This document shows positions 49,121 to 61,943 of a DNA stretch of 64,000 bases, piece after piece. This DNA is from Voacanga thouarsii (Eukaryota > Streptophyta > Magnoliopsida > Gentianales > Apocynaceae). The stretch is from the NCBI GenBank assembly GCA_026120185.1, contig JANUWF010001176.1:5093501-5157500 (forward strand). The letters run 5' to 3'. Within the stretch, counting starts at the first letter, position 1. Each line of letters starts with the position of its first letter. The notes beneath the pieces were generated by a model, which was not told where the DNA came from, did no database searches, and was given only the letters and a program-made list of their open reading frames with translations. The position numbers were made by a program, and so were the translations under genes.

Positions 49121-50249
49121 TGGCATAGCACCAGTTTTTGGGGAATTTTACTTGAAAGAGTCTAAAAATCATTTGCTAGAAAGTGGTTTCAATCATAAAT
49201 ATGAACAACCTTCCAAATCAAATTCATCACTAGAAAATAACTACTAAAAGTCCTCACAACATCATTACTGAGATAAAAGAAAAGTACCAATCATTCAAAA
49301 ATAAAAAAGAAAGGGCTTGATCCACCTTCAGCAAAAGATGCTGCTTCCAAGAATGATGATCATTTACTTAAAGAGTGTGAAAGTTGTTCAATGGAATCTT
49401 ACTTCAATTACAACCATGAACCACCTTCCATACTAATTTCATCACCAAGAGAAATAACTAGTCAAATGTTGTTACCTAATCCACAGAAAAATATTGGTAA
49501 ATTCTGGACAAGAGATGTAACAAAAATCTAGAGTCTAGTAAAATTCTTTATGCATTTTCAGTAAGTGTTAAAGTGCTTCCATACCATATTCCTCAAGCTA
49601 AAAAACACAGAACCACAACAGAAATAGCCCGCACAACCATAACATTGATAACCAGATGCAGAAAGTAAATCAAATATATATTATTTGTATAGGAGAAACT
49701 ACTTTCAGCTTAGTTCTTAAGAACAATGAAAAAGTAATATGGGAAAATGCAGAAATACTGGGTAGCTAGCTCCTTGGTGTGAATGACCATAATGGCATAT
49801 CTTATCATGGTCAGATACAAGGGCTTGAAAAAGATAAACAATAGGGAAAAAATCATCCTATTGTGAATGAAAATAAGTGAACATTCGACAAACTAGTACA
49901 TTCAGCCAGCTTCTTCTACTCAAGTGTGTTTCTAATGTATTTTTTTTCCAATTTTTCTCACAGATCATAGCAGATATTTCTCAAAAAAGGACCAAACTGT
50001 TAGCATATTTGTTATGTTAGAAAACATATATGAGGAAGCACAAAAGTAGAGCTATTTTGGGTACTTTTGCCAGAAGATTAGAAATTAAGGGTACAGTTTA
50101 GCATTTTATGACTTGCAAAATCCTCAGTGAAGTCCATTCTATTCCCTATACAATCATGATCTATTCATTCTCTTATCTAAGTGCCATTTAGTAAGAGAGC
50201 TAAGGTACTAAATGGCAGTGAAGTCCCCGTAAATAAAATCCAAACATCC
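49121..50249 (+). other. Coding-like tandem repeat after TOP2 fragment, then unassigned DNA
   Basis: Between 49150 and 49480 two related units about 213 bp apart read LKESKNHLLESGFNHKYEQP and LKECESCSMESYFNYNHEPP in the same frame. They are followed by SS and a short acidic/polar stretch, and in the second unit by GKFWTRDVTK. Stops break the frame between units. I do not recognise the protein. The rest (49520-50249) shows nothing identifiable. Confidence 0.5.
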
Positions 50250-51510
50250 TAAATAAATAGCCAGCAATTGGTTCCAACAACAACAACAAACTAAATATTA
50301 TAATTCAATTCATAATCTCCAAACAATTAGTTCCAACAGCAACAACAAACAGCTAACAAGCATAAAATAGATTGGTACGAAAATCAGCTTTGTTTTTGCA
50401 AGTTTCTCTAACAAAATTCATATCAAAATAATTCAGTGAAAAAATATCTGCAAACTTGAAAATTCCTCATCTTTAATAAAAGGTTCTATTACAATAGGAT
50501 GATTTTTCGCTTATGTTGAAAATTCCTTATGTATTTTCGCTTTGGATTATGTACAAATCTATTAATACTTTCATGACATTGTGCATCATACGTGGGCTTC
50601 TGATGGTAAACCATCGTCACAAAACACTAAATGGTTGCCCAATCATATTTATATAGACGCCCAATATACTTAGCACACAATCAGATCCAGTAAGCTTTTA
50701 GCACATCTAAGACAATATTCCAGTGCATTGAACATTTTTTTTTAAACTTCCAGACGAGAACCAAGTAGAAGAATCCTGCTTTCTATGATTCGAACTTTTT
50801 TTCTTCGCTGTAGTTTTTTTTCATATATTCCAAGAAAAGGAAAAAAACAAAGATTAGCATCACAAAAAAATCTAGTGAAGTCTTACAATATATATCAAAG
50901 CATCAGCTTATAGCATATCTAACACAATAGCAGATCCAACACAATATTTCAATGCAATGTACTTATTTTTAGCTTAGTAGCTATGAAAATCACAAAATGA
51001 TAAGCTAAACGGTTCTATTACATATCAGAGATACAAAACAGATTGGTACAAAAATCAACTTTATTTTTGCAAGTTTCTCTAACAAAATTCATATAAAAAG
51101 AATTCAGTGAAAAAATATATGCAAACTTGAAAATTCCTCATCTCTAATAGACAAGCTATTACATAATAGAGATAGAAAATAGATGGATATGCATCTGATT
51201 TCAATCTTTTTTATTGATTTAGCACATTCCTTATGTTTTTTCAATTTGGATTCTATACAAATCTGTTAATATTTTCATGACATTGTGCATTATACATGGG
51301 CTTCTGATGGTAAACCATCGTCGCAAAATAATGAATGGTTGCCCAATCATGTTTATATAGACGACCAGTATATTTAGCACACAATTAGATCCAGTAAGCT
51401 TTTAGCACATCTAACACAATATTCCAGTACATAACAGAGATACAAACAAATTGATATTCTTCAGCTTTGTTTTTGCAAGTTTCTCTAACAAAATTCATAT
51501 CAAACGATCA
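50250..51510. repeat. Tandem repeat block, units of about 690 bp
   Basis: Strings recur in order: tttttgcaagtttctctaac at about 50393, 51066 and 51471; gacattgtgcatcatac/gacattgtgcattatac at about 50577 and 51287; gatccagtaagcttttagca at about 50684 and 51390. This gives two near-complete units and a partial third. A diverged piece also lies at 45700-45770. The block stands where the missing exons of the CACTA-2 second gene should be. Confidence 0.85.
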
Positions 51511-51611
51511 TAAGGATAATGTCCATTTTAAACCATTAAGCTTAAACCCCTAAAGCAAATTCATAATCTAGCAGTAAAAAATATGAAGCAAAAGAAAAGA
51601 GAAACCACTTA

Positions 51612-52097
51612 CTCATCTCCCTCGATAAAACAACAGATCTTGCCCTGAGATGGAGTATTAATTGCAAAAGATGAGGCAGCTGGCTACACCATAATAGGAG
51701 TAGAAGATGCTTGGGCATGATTAGCAGAAGGTGTACCGTCTAGTTGACCATCAGATGGTATGGCATCAGCGCTGCCATCAAGAGAAGTATGATCATCTAC
51801 ATCAACAGTTGCAGTAGCACTTTGGGGGGCCTGATATACATTGTCAGTAGGAGTATTCTGAGTACATTCATCAATAGCAGTTTGGTTTTCCTCATTCTCA
51901 TCCAAAACAGGTGACAGTTGCTATTCATTAACTGCAGTAACTGAAGTGCTAGATTTCAGCAAAGGCGTCAAATCCTTTCGAGCAGACGCTAATGATCGTC
52001 GACCAACTGAGGGGCCACCAAGAGCCGCTCGTTCTCTCCTCATCAAAGGTGAGGAACCAGAACCCCTACCAGTTTGATTTTTCTTTCCACGCACCAT
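51612..52097 (-). pseudogene. CACTA-2 second gene, first exon only
   Basis: ATG at 52095-52097 (MVRGKKNQTGRGSGSSPLMR), a basic N-terminus followed by an acidic, low-complexity segment (DENEENQTAIDECTQNTPTD). It ends at a GT donor near 51611. In-frame TAGs lie near 51920 and 51683. Position and organisation match the first exon of the CACTA-1 second gene (MARNRGRRK). The conserved Transposase_24 exons that should follow downstream are missing, and repeats and the TOP2 fragment occupy the space. Confidence 0.65.
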
Positions 52098-52335
52098 TTC
52101 TAAAAAATATAATAAGTAATTAAAATTATAAATTAAACACTTGATTAAAAGAATACAAATAAATGAAAATATTAATTAGAGATAAACAAATAAAAAATAA
52201 CTATAGCCAATCTAACCCTACCGTGCTAGTCACTAAGGCTATTGGAGTCACTACTTAGTTCTTTTTCAGAGTCATCTGTTGATTCCTCTCACTCTTCTTT
52301 ATCAAAACTACTTATGAACTCTCCCTCACTCTCTA

Positions 52336-55300
52336 CTAGATCAACATTGTATCCATTATAGTATCCACTTCATCAAAAATACCATTAGGATCTCTGAGAC
52401 TATCTATTTCATCATCCAAAATATCAAAATCTGCAGCTTGGACTTCATCCTCTTGAAGTGCACTATCCATTATCCCCACCTCCAAGTTTCTTCTTGCAGC
52501 CACATGACAAACATGCACCCAATCAGCTGAGTCTTTCCTTTGGCTTGGATAAGGTATGTAATACACTTGGCTTGCTTGATTTGCAAGTACAAATGGCTTG
52601 TATTTTCTCAAACTACGCTTGTGATTAATATAAACCATTTTATAGTTTAGATGGATTCTCATGCCAACATTTTGCACTGGATCATACCAATCACAATGAA
52701 ACAAGTATGCTCGTTTAATTGGCAACCCTGGGTATTCTAATTCAAATACTTCATTTAGCACACCATAATAATTCATTGTGTCTTCATCAATGCTATTTGA
52801 ACCTTTTATGCACACACCACTATTGGTTGTGGATTTCCCTTTACTATGGGCAATAGTGTGGAAGTTGTACCCATTCACAAAAAATTGTGAGTAGATGCGA
52901 ACACATCTCTTTAGGCCCCAAGCAATGTGTTTTATTTCTTCACTTGAAACATTGTTAGTTGGATCATTTGCCTACATGACATAAAACATGGAACACTTAT
53001 TAATTATTTAAATTAAAGAAAGAAAAAGAGTACCTATGAAGTTGAATTATGCTTACATATATATTAAACCAATTAACAAACTCTATTTCCAGTGCTAATT
53101 CGATGTCACAGCCAGAAATTCTTGAGGAATGAAGACGTTTTTCAGCCTTGAACAATCTAAATATTATATAAAAAAATAATGTGTAAGTTATGTGTCCCCC
53201 ATTATTTGTAATCACTAAGAAAAATAAATACTCACTCTACATAGGGTTGGACCTCTTCGGTGTTCAACAACATATACAATGCAGCTGCATCATGTTCTTT
53301 GTCTGATAGAAATCTGGTTTTTGAAGTACCTGATGCCCGCCCAGGATAGCTAAATGTTGAAATTATTGAACTAAATAACTCTGAACTACCACCATCATCA
53401 TTTACATCAACTCTTCTACTCTTTTATTTTGACATGGGGTTCAAAGTAATGCATGCAAAAACTTGACATTTCTTCAACTATGTATGCATTACATATTGAA
53501 GCCTCAACCTTTGCCTTATTCTTCACCTTCTTTTTCAAAGTGTATAAGAACCTAAAGATAAAAAGTATTAATGGCATGCCAAAAATATAAATGCCATCAA
53601 ATAAGGTAAGAATTATTTGACTAACCTCTCAAAGGGATACATCCATCTATATTGCACAGGTCCCCCAACTAGAGCTTCATACGGTAAGGGAATTGGCAAA
53701 TGCTCCATTGAATCAAAAAAGCTTAGAGGAAAAATTCTCTCAAACTTGCATATGACCACCACAACAATGCTTTCTTCCAACTTTAGTACTTGGTCATCAT
53801 GCAATATCCTAGAAGTCAAATCCCTGAAAAATAAGCTCAATTATGTTAGTGCATTGCTAATAGCTTCTGGGAGCAAATGCCGAAATGCTATGGGAATCAA
53901 TCGGAGCATGAATACATGATAGTCATGAGATTTGAGGCCAAACAATTTTCATTCCTTCATATCCACACATCTTGACAAATTGGAAACATAACCATTAGGA
54001 AATTTTAACGATTTGATCCACTCACACAAGATTTTTCGAGCATTTTTTTCCAAACAATAGCATGCCTTTGGCTTCTTTGTACCTCATTCAGATAGCTCCA
54101 AATCCTTTCGCCGACAAATCTCACTTAAATCTCTCCTTGCATTTTCACCATCCTTGGTTTTTCCCTTAACATCAAATACAGTATTAAATATTTTGTCAAA
54201 ATTTTTTTTTATGATATGCATAACATCAAGATTATGTCTAATGAGATTTGTTCTCCAATATGGCAAACTCCAAAATATACTTTTCTTGCCCCAATTATGA
54301 GACTCCCCGTTGCCTTCCAGTACACCATTTCCACCATTTTCAAGCACAGTAGGCAAATCTTTCACTCGAGCCCATATTTCATCCCTACTTAGTCTCCGTG
54401 GAGGTAGTGAGTTCTCGATTCAATTCTTCATAAATGAGTTTTTATTCTTTCGAAAAGGGTGATCAAGAGGCAAAAATTGTTGATGACAATCAAAAAAATA
54501 ATTCTTTCGAGAATGTTGAAGCCTAAATGCCTTTGACTTCTGCATACAATATGGACAAGATAATCTACCAGTCATGCTCCATCCAGATAACATGCCATAA
54601 GCTGGAAAGTCACTTATTGTCCATATCAAAACAGCCCTCATTTGAAAATTTCACTCCAGTGAAATATCATAAGTTGGAACTCCTACTTCCCATAACTGTA
54701 TTAACTCATCCACTAGAAGTTGCAAATACATATCTAACTGTTTCTTAGGATTTTTAGAACCAGGAATTATGACACTCAGAAACATGTACGGTGATTTCAT
54801 ACACATCCCAGGTAGCAGATTGTAGGGAGTTACTATCACAGGCCAACAGGAATACTGTTTACCAAATTGGTTAAATAGAATGAAGCCATCAGTGTAAAGT
54901 CTAAGTCTTACATTGCGAGACTCGGCAGAGAATGAAGGATGTGCATGATTGAAAGACTTCCAAGCCTCTGCTTCAAAAGGATGACTAATAGTCCCAAGAA
55001 GAGGTTTATGCTCTGCATACCATCTCATATGCTGGGTAGTAGCTTTTGATGCATACAATACTTGTAATCTTGGTGTTAACGGCAGATAATGCATTCTTGC
55101 ATATGGCACATTTTTCTCCATACCCAAACTCCCTTTTTTTGGTTTCCATCTAGGATGATTACAAAACTTGCATTCTGTAAATTGCTCATACTCTTTTCGA
55201 AAAAATATACACCCATTAATACAACAATCAATTTGTTCATATGGAAGCCCCAAAGCTGAGTCAAGTTTTTTTGTCTTATAAAATTTTTTTGGCATTTTAT

Positions 55301-55898
55301 CTCCTTCAAGTGTAACGTCTTTGATGAGTTGTTCTATAGCATCAAAACAAGCTTCAAGCAAGTTGTAATCTGACTTGATCGTCAAAAGTCAAGCAACCGT
55401 GGACAATTAGGATTGATTATCACACCCGAGCCACAATGGTTCATCTGTTACTTCTAGTAAATCATAAAACTTTTGTGCACCTATATTAGGCAACTCATCT
55501 ATTTGCATATGTTCATCCAATGTTCTATCCTATCCAACTACATCGAAAAGCATATCCCTAAATGGATTGCTTGGCTCAGGGGCCATTTCACAAACATTAG
55601 GAACCTCACTGGTAGGACTTTACTGTGTGGGGAAGATATATGGCTTCCCATGGGAATACCATTGATAATAATTTGGAAGAAATCCTTTCTTACATAAATG
55701 AAGCTTCACATCATCAACACTTAAGAATTTTCAATTCCTACACTTTGAACATGGACATCTAATTTTTCCCCCACTAGTAAAGTCCAATTGTGTTCTTGCA
55801 AATTGGACAAATCCATTAATGCCGTTCACAAACTCTCTCTTTATCCCTTTTTTACCAGGTAGGAGCCTATTATACATCCATACTCGATCAGGCCTCAT
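52336..55898 (-). pseudogene. CACTA-2 tnpD-like transposase, partly preserved
   Basis: Minus-strand gene from ATG 55896-55898 (MRPDRVWMYNRLLPGKKGIK) to a stop at 52336. Domains: transposase-associated (GFVQFARTQ ... IRCPCSKCRN); cysteine cluster (CINGCIFF ... CKFCNHPRW); Transposase_21 with LRLYTDGFILFNQ, VIVTPYNLLPGMCMKSPYMF, LSCPYCMQKSKAF and RHNLDVMHIIKKN; DUF4218 (LVGGPVQYRWMYPFERL); then, after introns, DUF4216 (VNGYNFHT ... LFHCDWYDP ... ASQVYYIPYP) with an acidic tail. The longest open stretches are 244 and 180 residues. Single stops (for example near 55728, 54648, 54417 and 54081) break the gene. It is less decayed than the CACTA-1 copy. Confidence 0.92.
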
Positions 55899-56238
55899 TG
55901 AGAGCACTTGCCTCGAATAAGCTAAAAATGCAAACAATGAAATAGATATCCTAAATAAAAAATATTGAAATAGATATACCCAAAAGATCTTGAACTTTAA
56001 ATATTCATTTTTTCCCTACAGTTATTTATCATAGATTTCTTGTTTATACAATATATATTCAGTAAAATCAAGAAATAAAATATTCATTTTACTAGATTGA
56101 ACATGTATGCATTGTCAAGTATAAGTACAATCAGCCACTTATCCAAACAAATAAGTCCATAATATAATAAAACAAACATCAAAGTTATTTATGTTCACAC
56201 GAATACAAGTGAAAATTTTTGTGACCAGCCATGTTACC

Positions 56239-58830
56239 TGTAACACCCTACAACCTAGGCCCGATAGGGCCGGGGATGTCGCCCCGTCCAAAGGACAAGG
56301 GGTCTTTATAACTAGGTCACACAAAAATAATAGAATAAAAATAATACTTTAAATTTAAAATTTATTACAATCCAAGATTTTAAAATAAATCCATAAATAA
56401 AATTATCCACTCTCATCTTCTCAAAGCAATACATAAAAATAAATGACAAAATTCTCTTCCAAGGCAGACAACACTAGCTATTCATCCCCACAGTAGGATC
56501 GACCTGAAATCATGGTAAAAATGGTGATGAGATAAAAATTTTAGTACGTCCGTGTGTGCTTTGAGTGTACAGTAGAAACAGTTCGTGGATGTAAAGTATA
56601 AAACCTTTATAAGAGAAATACTGGCAAGCAATAAATATTAGTTAAAATTAAGAGTAGTGTTTTGGTTTTTCCAACCATACAAAATCAATAAAATCAACCA
56701 CTCAAAAGAAATGATCATGGGTTACACCACTTTGGGCCCCATAACCGGTCAGAATGCCGACACTTTGTGTAAACTGACAAAAGGAAGGTGATCGGCATAC
56801 CGGGCAAGATATTCCTCCTTCTCTATACCCAAACAACAACCGGGTGTCCATTCCGGCAAAACACAGTCACTTAACTGAAAGAAATAACTGTTAGCTCGGA
56901 CCGGCACGACCTACTGGACTGACATCCTATCCGGGAAGGACTTACCCTTCAGAGGTGGCCACCTACTGAGAGACTTACCCTAACCCTTCAAAGACTAGTC
57001 CCAACAGTCCACCCTTATTGAGTACTCAACGTAACTTATCCCACTTGGGAAAAATGAACAAAACACAGTTCCATTTGAAAATGGCAATTAAGGGTTTCCA
57101 AAGTCTTTGTCAAAATCAGTTTTAAAAAGAGTTTTGAGTTTGAGTAAATCTGCTTATTGATTTTCAAATAATTGTTTGACTGAAATAAGGAATGAGTCAA
57201 TCCTCAATTGCCTTTACAGAAATGAGTGTACATGCACTCTATATTTGGCTTGCCATAATAAACATTTTACATCAATCAGGTTTTATGCAGGAGCTTACCT
57301 GATCCTTAACTCGAGATAAAATAAAGATCTTCAACCACTGACCCAACCTCGCTTGGGGTAACTATAAACCACAACCAAACTCAAATCAAAATCCACTTTC
57401 ACAAATACACTACTACCATGATCCTAGTGTCCCAAGCTTTAAGGCCAAATAATAAATAAAAAAGTCTATAAGCTAAGTTTAATTTGATATTTAAAATAAT
57501 TAGTGTTTTGGGAAATAGGTACTAATAAGTGGAAGGTTTAATTCTTACTAAAAATAATTTAGAGTCTATTTGATGAAGAGTCCTACGTGGTATTAGGTAA
57601 AATAATGATTTATTAATAATTAATTGTTTGAAAATAATTGCTAACTAAAATAAATTTTAATGGGTCTTGGTTGAAAAGTAATAAATAAGTTTTAACAGGT
57701 TTTGATTAAAAAATAATAATTCAAAGATAATAAATTTTAATGATATTTATGAATATAAGACTTACAAAATTAATATTTTTACTTATTATGATCATTTATA
57801 TAAAAGGTTTTATTTGATATAATTATTATATATAATATCTATATATTTTATTTCGTTAATAAAAGTTATCATTTATTTGACTAAAATATCCTTATATAAT
57901 AATCCAAATCTACCTTCCTAGGGTTTTCGAATTTGCTAGAAAAAATTATAATATTAAATATTTTATTGAAGAAATAAAATTAGCTTAGGGACAACTAGAT
58001 CATGATCATATTTCTATTGCTATCCACAATCATGAACATATACTCCCTCCAGTTCATCAAATCATCCAAATCATGAATAAAAGCATAGATCTAAATTTAT
58101 CAAGGCATGATCCAACCTCTACTAGCATAAACATAATCATGGCTTCAATAATCATACATGAATATAAATCCAATTCATCATAGATGGCATAATCTCTAGC
58201 ATACTTGATCACAAATACTACCGATGACATGGAGACATGCATTAAACCCTAAAAACACCATACAATCAACCAAGATAATCAACTCATGCAAAAATCCCAT
58301 CTCCATTATAAACACACATTTATTCATGCTTCAATGTCTACTCATCACAACAATACATGCTCAAATCCCAATCATAATCCATCTTCTACCAATATCATCC
58401 TAGAGACATGAATCTAGAATTTAAAAGGAGGGTTGAAAAGGCTTACTTGATTGATGAGTGCCTTGAAGGAGTTTCGAATGGATCTCAACTCCTAGATGAC
58501 TAAATCCGTCCAAGGGAGATGAAGAAAGCATGGCTATTGGTGAAGAAGTCATTCGGCCAAGAAGGAGAGGATATTCAGCCAAGAGAGAGAGAAAGAGAGA
58601 GAGGGAGAGAATAGAGAAGAAGAGAGTCCATTAGCATGTTTATTCATATATATATATTCATTAGAGATCAAAGATTAGTGAAGATAAAGTTGATTGAACA
58701 AACCTATCTTGAAGGTGTTCTTGAGCCTTCACAAAAATTCTGATTTTTTATCCAAAAGAGCAAGTTGGATTTTGGAGTTTGATGTTAAAAATGGTATGGA
58801 TGGACTCACAGCAATGAGTAGATGAATTCT
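56239..58830 (-). mobile_element. Truncated LTR B-3
   Basis: Begins TGTAACACCCTACAACCTAG at 56239 and aligns with LTR B-2 from 13994 to about 16525, including the shared block tctttataactaggtcacac and a short GA-rich tract near 58580-58610. It stops near 58830 (agtagatgaattctgga), where Copia-2 coding sequence begins. The far half of the LTR is missing. The left flank ttacc (56234-56238) has no partner in the window. Confidence 0.88.
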
Positions 58831-60135
58831 GGAAACACGATTTTCGTTTACATGGCCCAAACGACAATGCCATAAGTAAGAGGTGTTAGAGTTATCTATT
58901 TTAGGTTTCTTATTGTTTATATTTAGATTTGGATTGTCCATGTCTAAAACATATAAACCATTAACCAAAGTTGCTGAACCATAATGAATATCATTCAATG
59001 AAAAAGAATAGCATTTATTCTTAAATATTAAATGAAATCCACATAAGTCTAAACACGCAACTGAGATAATATTTTTTCATTAAAACTGGTACATAATAAT
59101 AGTTTTCCAGTTCTAAAATCAATCCCGAAGGCAGGCTCAGCTCGTATGTCCCCACAGCAAGTGCAGCAACCTTTGCCCCATTTGCAGTACGTAGGTCCAC
59201 GTCGCCTTTCTCTATCCTTCTATTGCTCTTTAGTCCTTGCAAGTTATTGCACAAATAAGATCCATATCCGGTATCTAATACCCATATCTCATTTCTAAAG
59301 GCAGTATTTATTCCAATCATAAACATACCTGGAGAAGAAGTAGAAGTGCTTGTAAGCTTCTCCTTCTACTTCATGTCACGTAAGCTTTGCAGTTGCGCCT
59401 CCAGTGGCCCATCTTCCCACAATGATGGCATGTGCCCTTAGTAGCTATGTCCTTCTTATTCACACCACCTTTGGGCTTCATGGGAGCCTTCTTCTTCTTC
59501 TTTTGAACTTTCTTCATAGAAACCGCATTAGAATCTCTCTTCATGAAGGACTCCACAGTTTTGAGAAGATTAATCAACTCAGTGATAGTGGACTCAATCT
59601 TATTCATCTGATAGTTAATCACAAATTGTGAGAAACTATTAGGCAAAGACTAAAGAATTAAGTCAACACTTAAGTCATGGTCCATTATAAACCCGAGAGA
59701 TCCAAGCTTCTCTATCATGCCCAACATCTTCAGCCCATGAGTGGCCACAGAAGAACCCTCTGCCATTTTACAACGAAATAGTTACTTCGAGATCTCATAT
59801 CTCTCAGTTCTGGCTTGGGCATCAAACAGCTCTCGAAGACGTAAAATGATCAATTGAGCATCCATATGCTCGTGCTGTTTTTGCAACTCAGTAGTCATGG
59901 ATGCCAGCATAATACATGATTGCTATATCGCTATCCTCCTTATGCCTCTTGTGGACAGCATGCTCATCAGCATGAGCATCTTGGGCTGGTGGTGGTGGAA
60001 TAGGAGCATCTAGCACGTAGAGCAACTTTTCCGATTTGAGAACGATTCTCAAATTTCTATACCAATTGAGATAGTTTGATTCGGTTAACTTGTTGGTTTC
60101 CAAAATGCTCCGTAAGTTCAAGTTCGTTGATACGA
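58831..60135 (-). pseudogene. Copia-2 gag-protease-preintegrase remnant
   Basis: The gag frame begins near 60133, where the start codon of Copia-1 (ATG) is replaced by GTA through two transitions. It continues NLRSILETNKLTESNYLNWY and, after a frameshift near 59930, reaches SLPNSFSQFVINY and a complete zinc knuckle CHHCGKMGHWRRNC (near 59400). Then follow the protease motif WVLDTGYGSYLCNNLQGL (DTG near 59280), a frameshift in an A-rich run near 59070, and the pre-integrase motif LWHCRLGHVNENRVSR near 58850. The reading order is standard for Ty1/Copia. Stops and frameshifts disable it. Confidence 0.88.
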
Positions 60136-61929
60136 TGCAAGTGACCTAGATGTAAAGATAGAAAGCATTAGCTACTTGTATATGCACATGAAATGCAAAT
60201 AATTAGGACTTTAATTAAACGCATTTTTACTCCACTATTTTATCAAACCAATAACCCCCACTATTGATTCGAGAAAGCCCATTGGAAGCTTTCCTAGTGG
60301 ACCGGTATCCAAATTTCTCAAGAATAACCTTGGGTTTGCCCAACAAGCCACCTTTAAGTTCATTGGTAGGTATCCAATACCAATTACATCATATGTAACT
60401 ACTGGATCATTGAGTGATTAACAGCTTTTAATCTTAAAGCCTTTTGGGCTATCCCAACTTTTCCTCTAAATTTCTCTATGCTTAAGTTTGCCCAACCGGG
60501 ATAAAAAATTTAGTTAAATCCGACCCATTAATCAGGAATTTAATTCCATAGCTTGAACATGCTCAATGTCAAGTAGGCTTGGGTTTGCCCAACAACCTGA
60601 TCTCGAAAAAGGACTCTCGTTTGTACTATACTAACGTAAGGAATTAGGTTTAATATTAACTGAGAGATTTGTTCATTTTAGTGATTTCGTTGAATGACAT
60701 GCATAATAATCAATAATCACATAATTGATAATCATGGTAATAAAGCGATTACGTGGTATGGTTATGGACTTTATCCTAAATTAATTTCTTTGAACCATAA
60801 AAGAAATTAATATAGTTAACCATATGTGTTCATGCATGATTTAAGTAGAAGGTCTTACCTCCTCGTCTTGTTTCTGTTGCCATCTCCAGAATAAAATAGT
60901 TCTACTCCTATCTAACCTTTGTAAACTAATTACAAAATTTCCTAAAGAGAGAAAACCTCGAGTTACATTCGAGGGGAGTTAAATGAGAAGAGAATTACAC
61001 AAGAATTCTAGAGAAGGCAGGACACGCAGGCCTTATTTCATAAAAACTAAAACTGTAAAATGCATGAATAGATATAATTGGTTTTAGTCCATAACCATCC
61101 ACCATGCCATTGACTATGCAAAAAACAAAATAAGCATATACTTTTATTATTCCAAAATCACTATTTTGGAAAAATAAAACAAATTCTAAAATCACCATTT
61201 TAGAGAATACATCAATTTTAGATTTTCAAAATCATTATTTTGAAGAACAAAATTGATTGTCTCAAAACTAATTTTGAGAAAATGCATTCAGGTCCCGTCT
61301 CTCATCAAATAAGGTTTTTTCCTTTCAAAATTCTATTTCGGAATTTTTTTTTAAATAGTTGGAAGTCGCAAACAGAGCAAACCGGCGCCAGTTTGGAAGC
61401 CAGAGCCGGTGCCGGCTATATTCTGGTTTCCAAAAAAAAATTTCTTCCAAAAATAATTTTCGGACATCGCAAACAAAATGGAACCAGCGCCGGCTTGGAG
61501 GCCAGAGCCGGCGCCGCCTGTGTTCTGCAACAATGGCGGCGATTTTCAAAAAATTCCAGAAACAATTTTTGGTGCTTTCTTCTTCTGTAAATTTTTAGTG
61601 AGAACAATTTTCAGCTGTATTTTCTATTTTGAAGCTATAAAAAACAACCAATTTGTTAGTTTAAATAAAATCAAAACGGAAAATTAAGATGAAACAGAGG
61701 GCAACATCCATGTTGCAAGAAAACATTTTCTGCAGAAATTTTTCAGCTCCAAAGAAAGCATCCTTTCGAAATACTCTGTGACTATAACACAATCATATTG
61801 TACTACGGACCCAACTCATAAAGATCGAAATGATTTCGACTAGAGTGAAAACGATATTCACAGAAAATAAAGACAAACACAAAAACAGTTTTTCATGCCA
61901 AAACAATGTCTGTAGACCACATATAGCAT
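60136..61929 (-). other. Copia-2 leader
   Basis: About 1.8 kb, inverse of the Copia-1 leader (19255-21069), without a convincing open frame. It holds the small hairpin motif (gggtttgcccaacaa near 60340 and 60590) and two GC-rich modules (61370-61427, 61469-61528). In the second module GCGCCGGCT and AGCCGGCGC form a perfect 9-bp stem. Confidence 0.8.
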
Positions 61930-61942
61930 GTCTCTGATACCA
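61930..61942 (-). other. Copia-2 primer-binding site
   Basis: The minus strand reads TGGTATCAGAGAC, one base from the LTR end (61944). tRNA-iMet type. Confidence 0.92.
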
Positions 61943-61943
61943 C

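Larger units (their letters stand above)
45661..56238 (-). mobile_element. CACTA-2, En/Spm-type element, ends not found
   Basis: Defined by a tnpD-like gene (52336-55898), the first exon of a tnpA-type gene (51612-52097) and downstream repeats. No CACTACAAG terminus was seen on either side. The right side is cut by LTR B-3 at 56239 (TGTAACACCCT). The left limit is a guess, based on repeat units at 45670-45770 that recur at 50250-51510. The element differs clearly from CACTA-1 in sequence and belongs to another family. Confidence 0.6.

Noticed and set aside
45661..56238. CACTACAAG termini for CACTA-2
   Set aside because: Cactac/gtagtg occurrences (for example near 45843 and 48010) lack the following A-rich motif, a partner and a 3-bp duplication.
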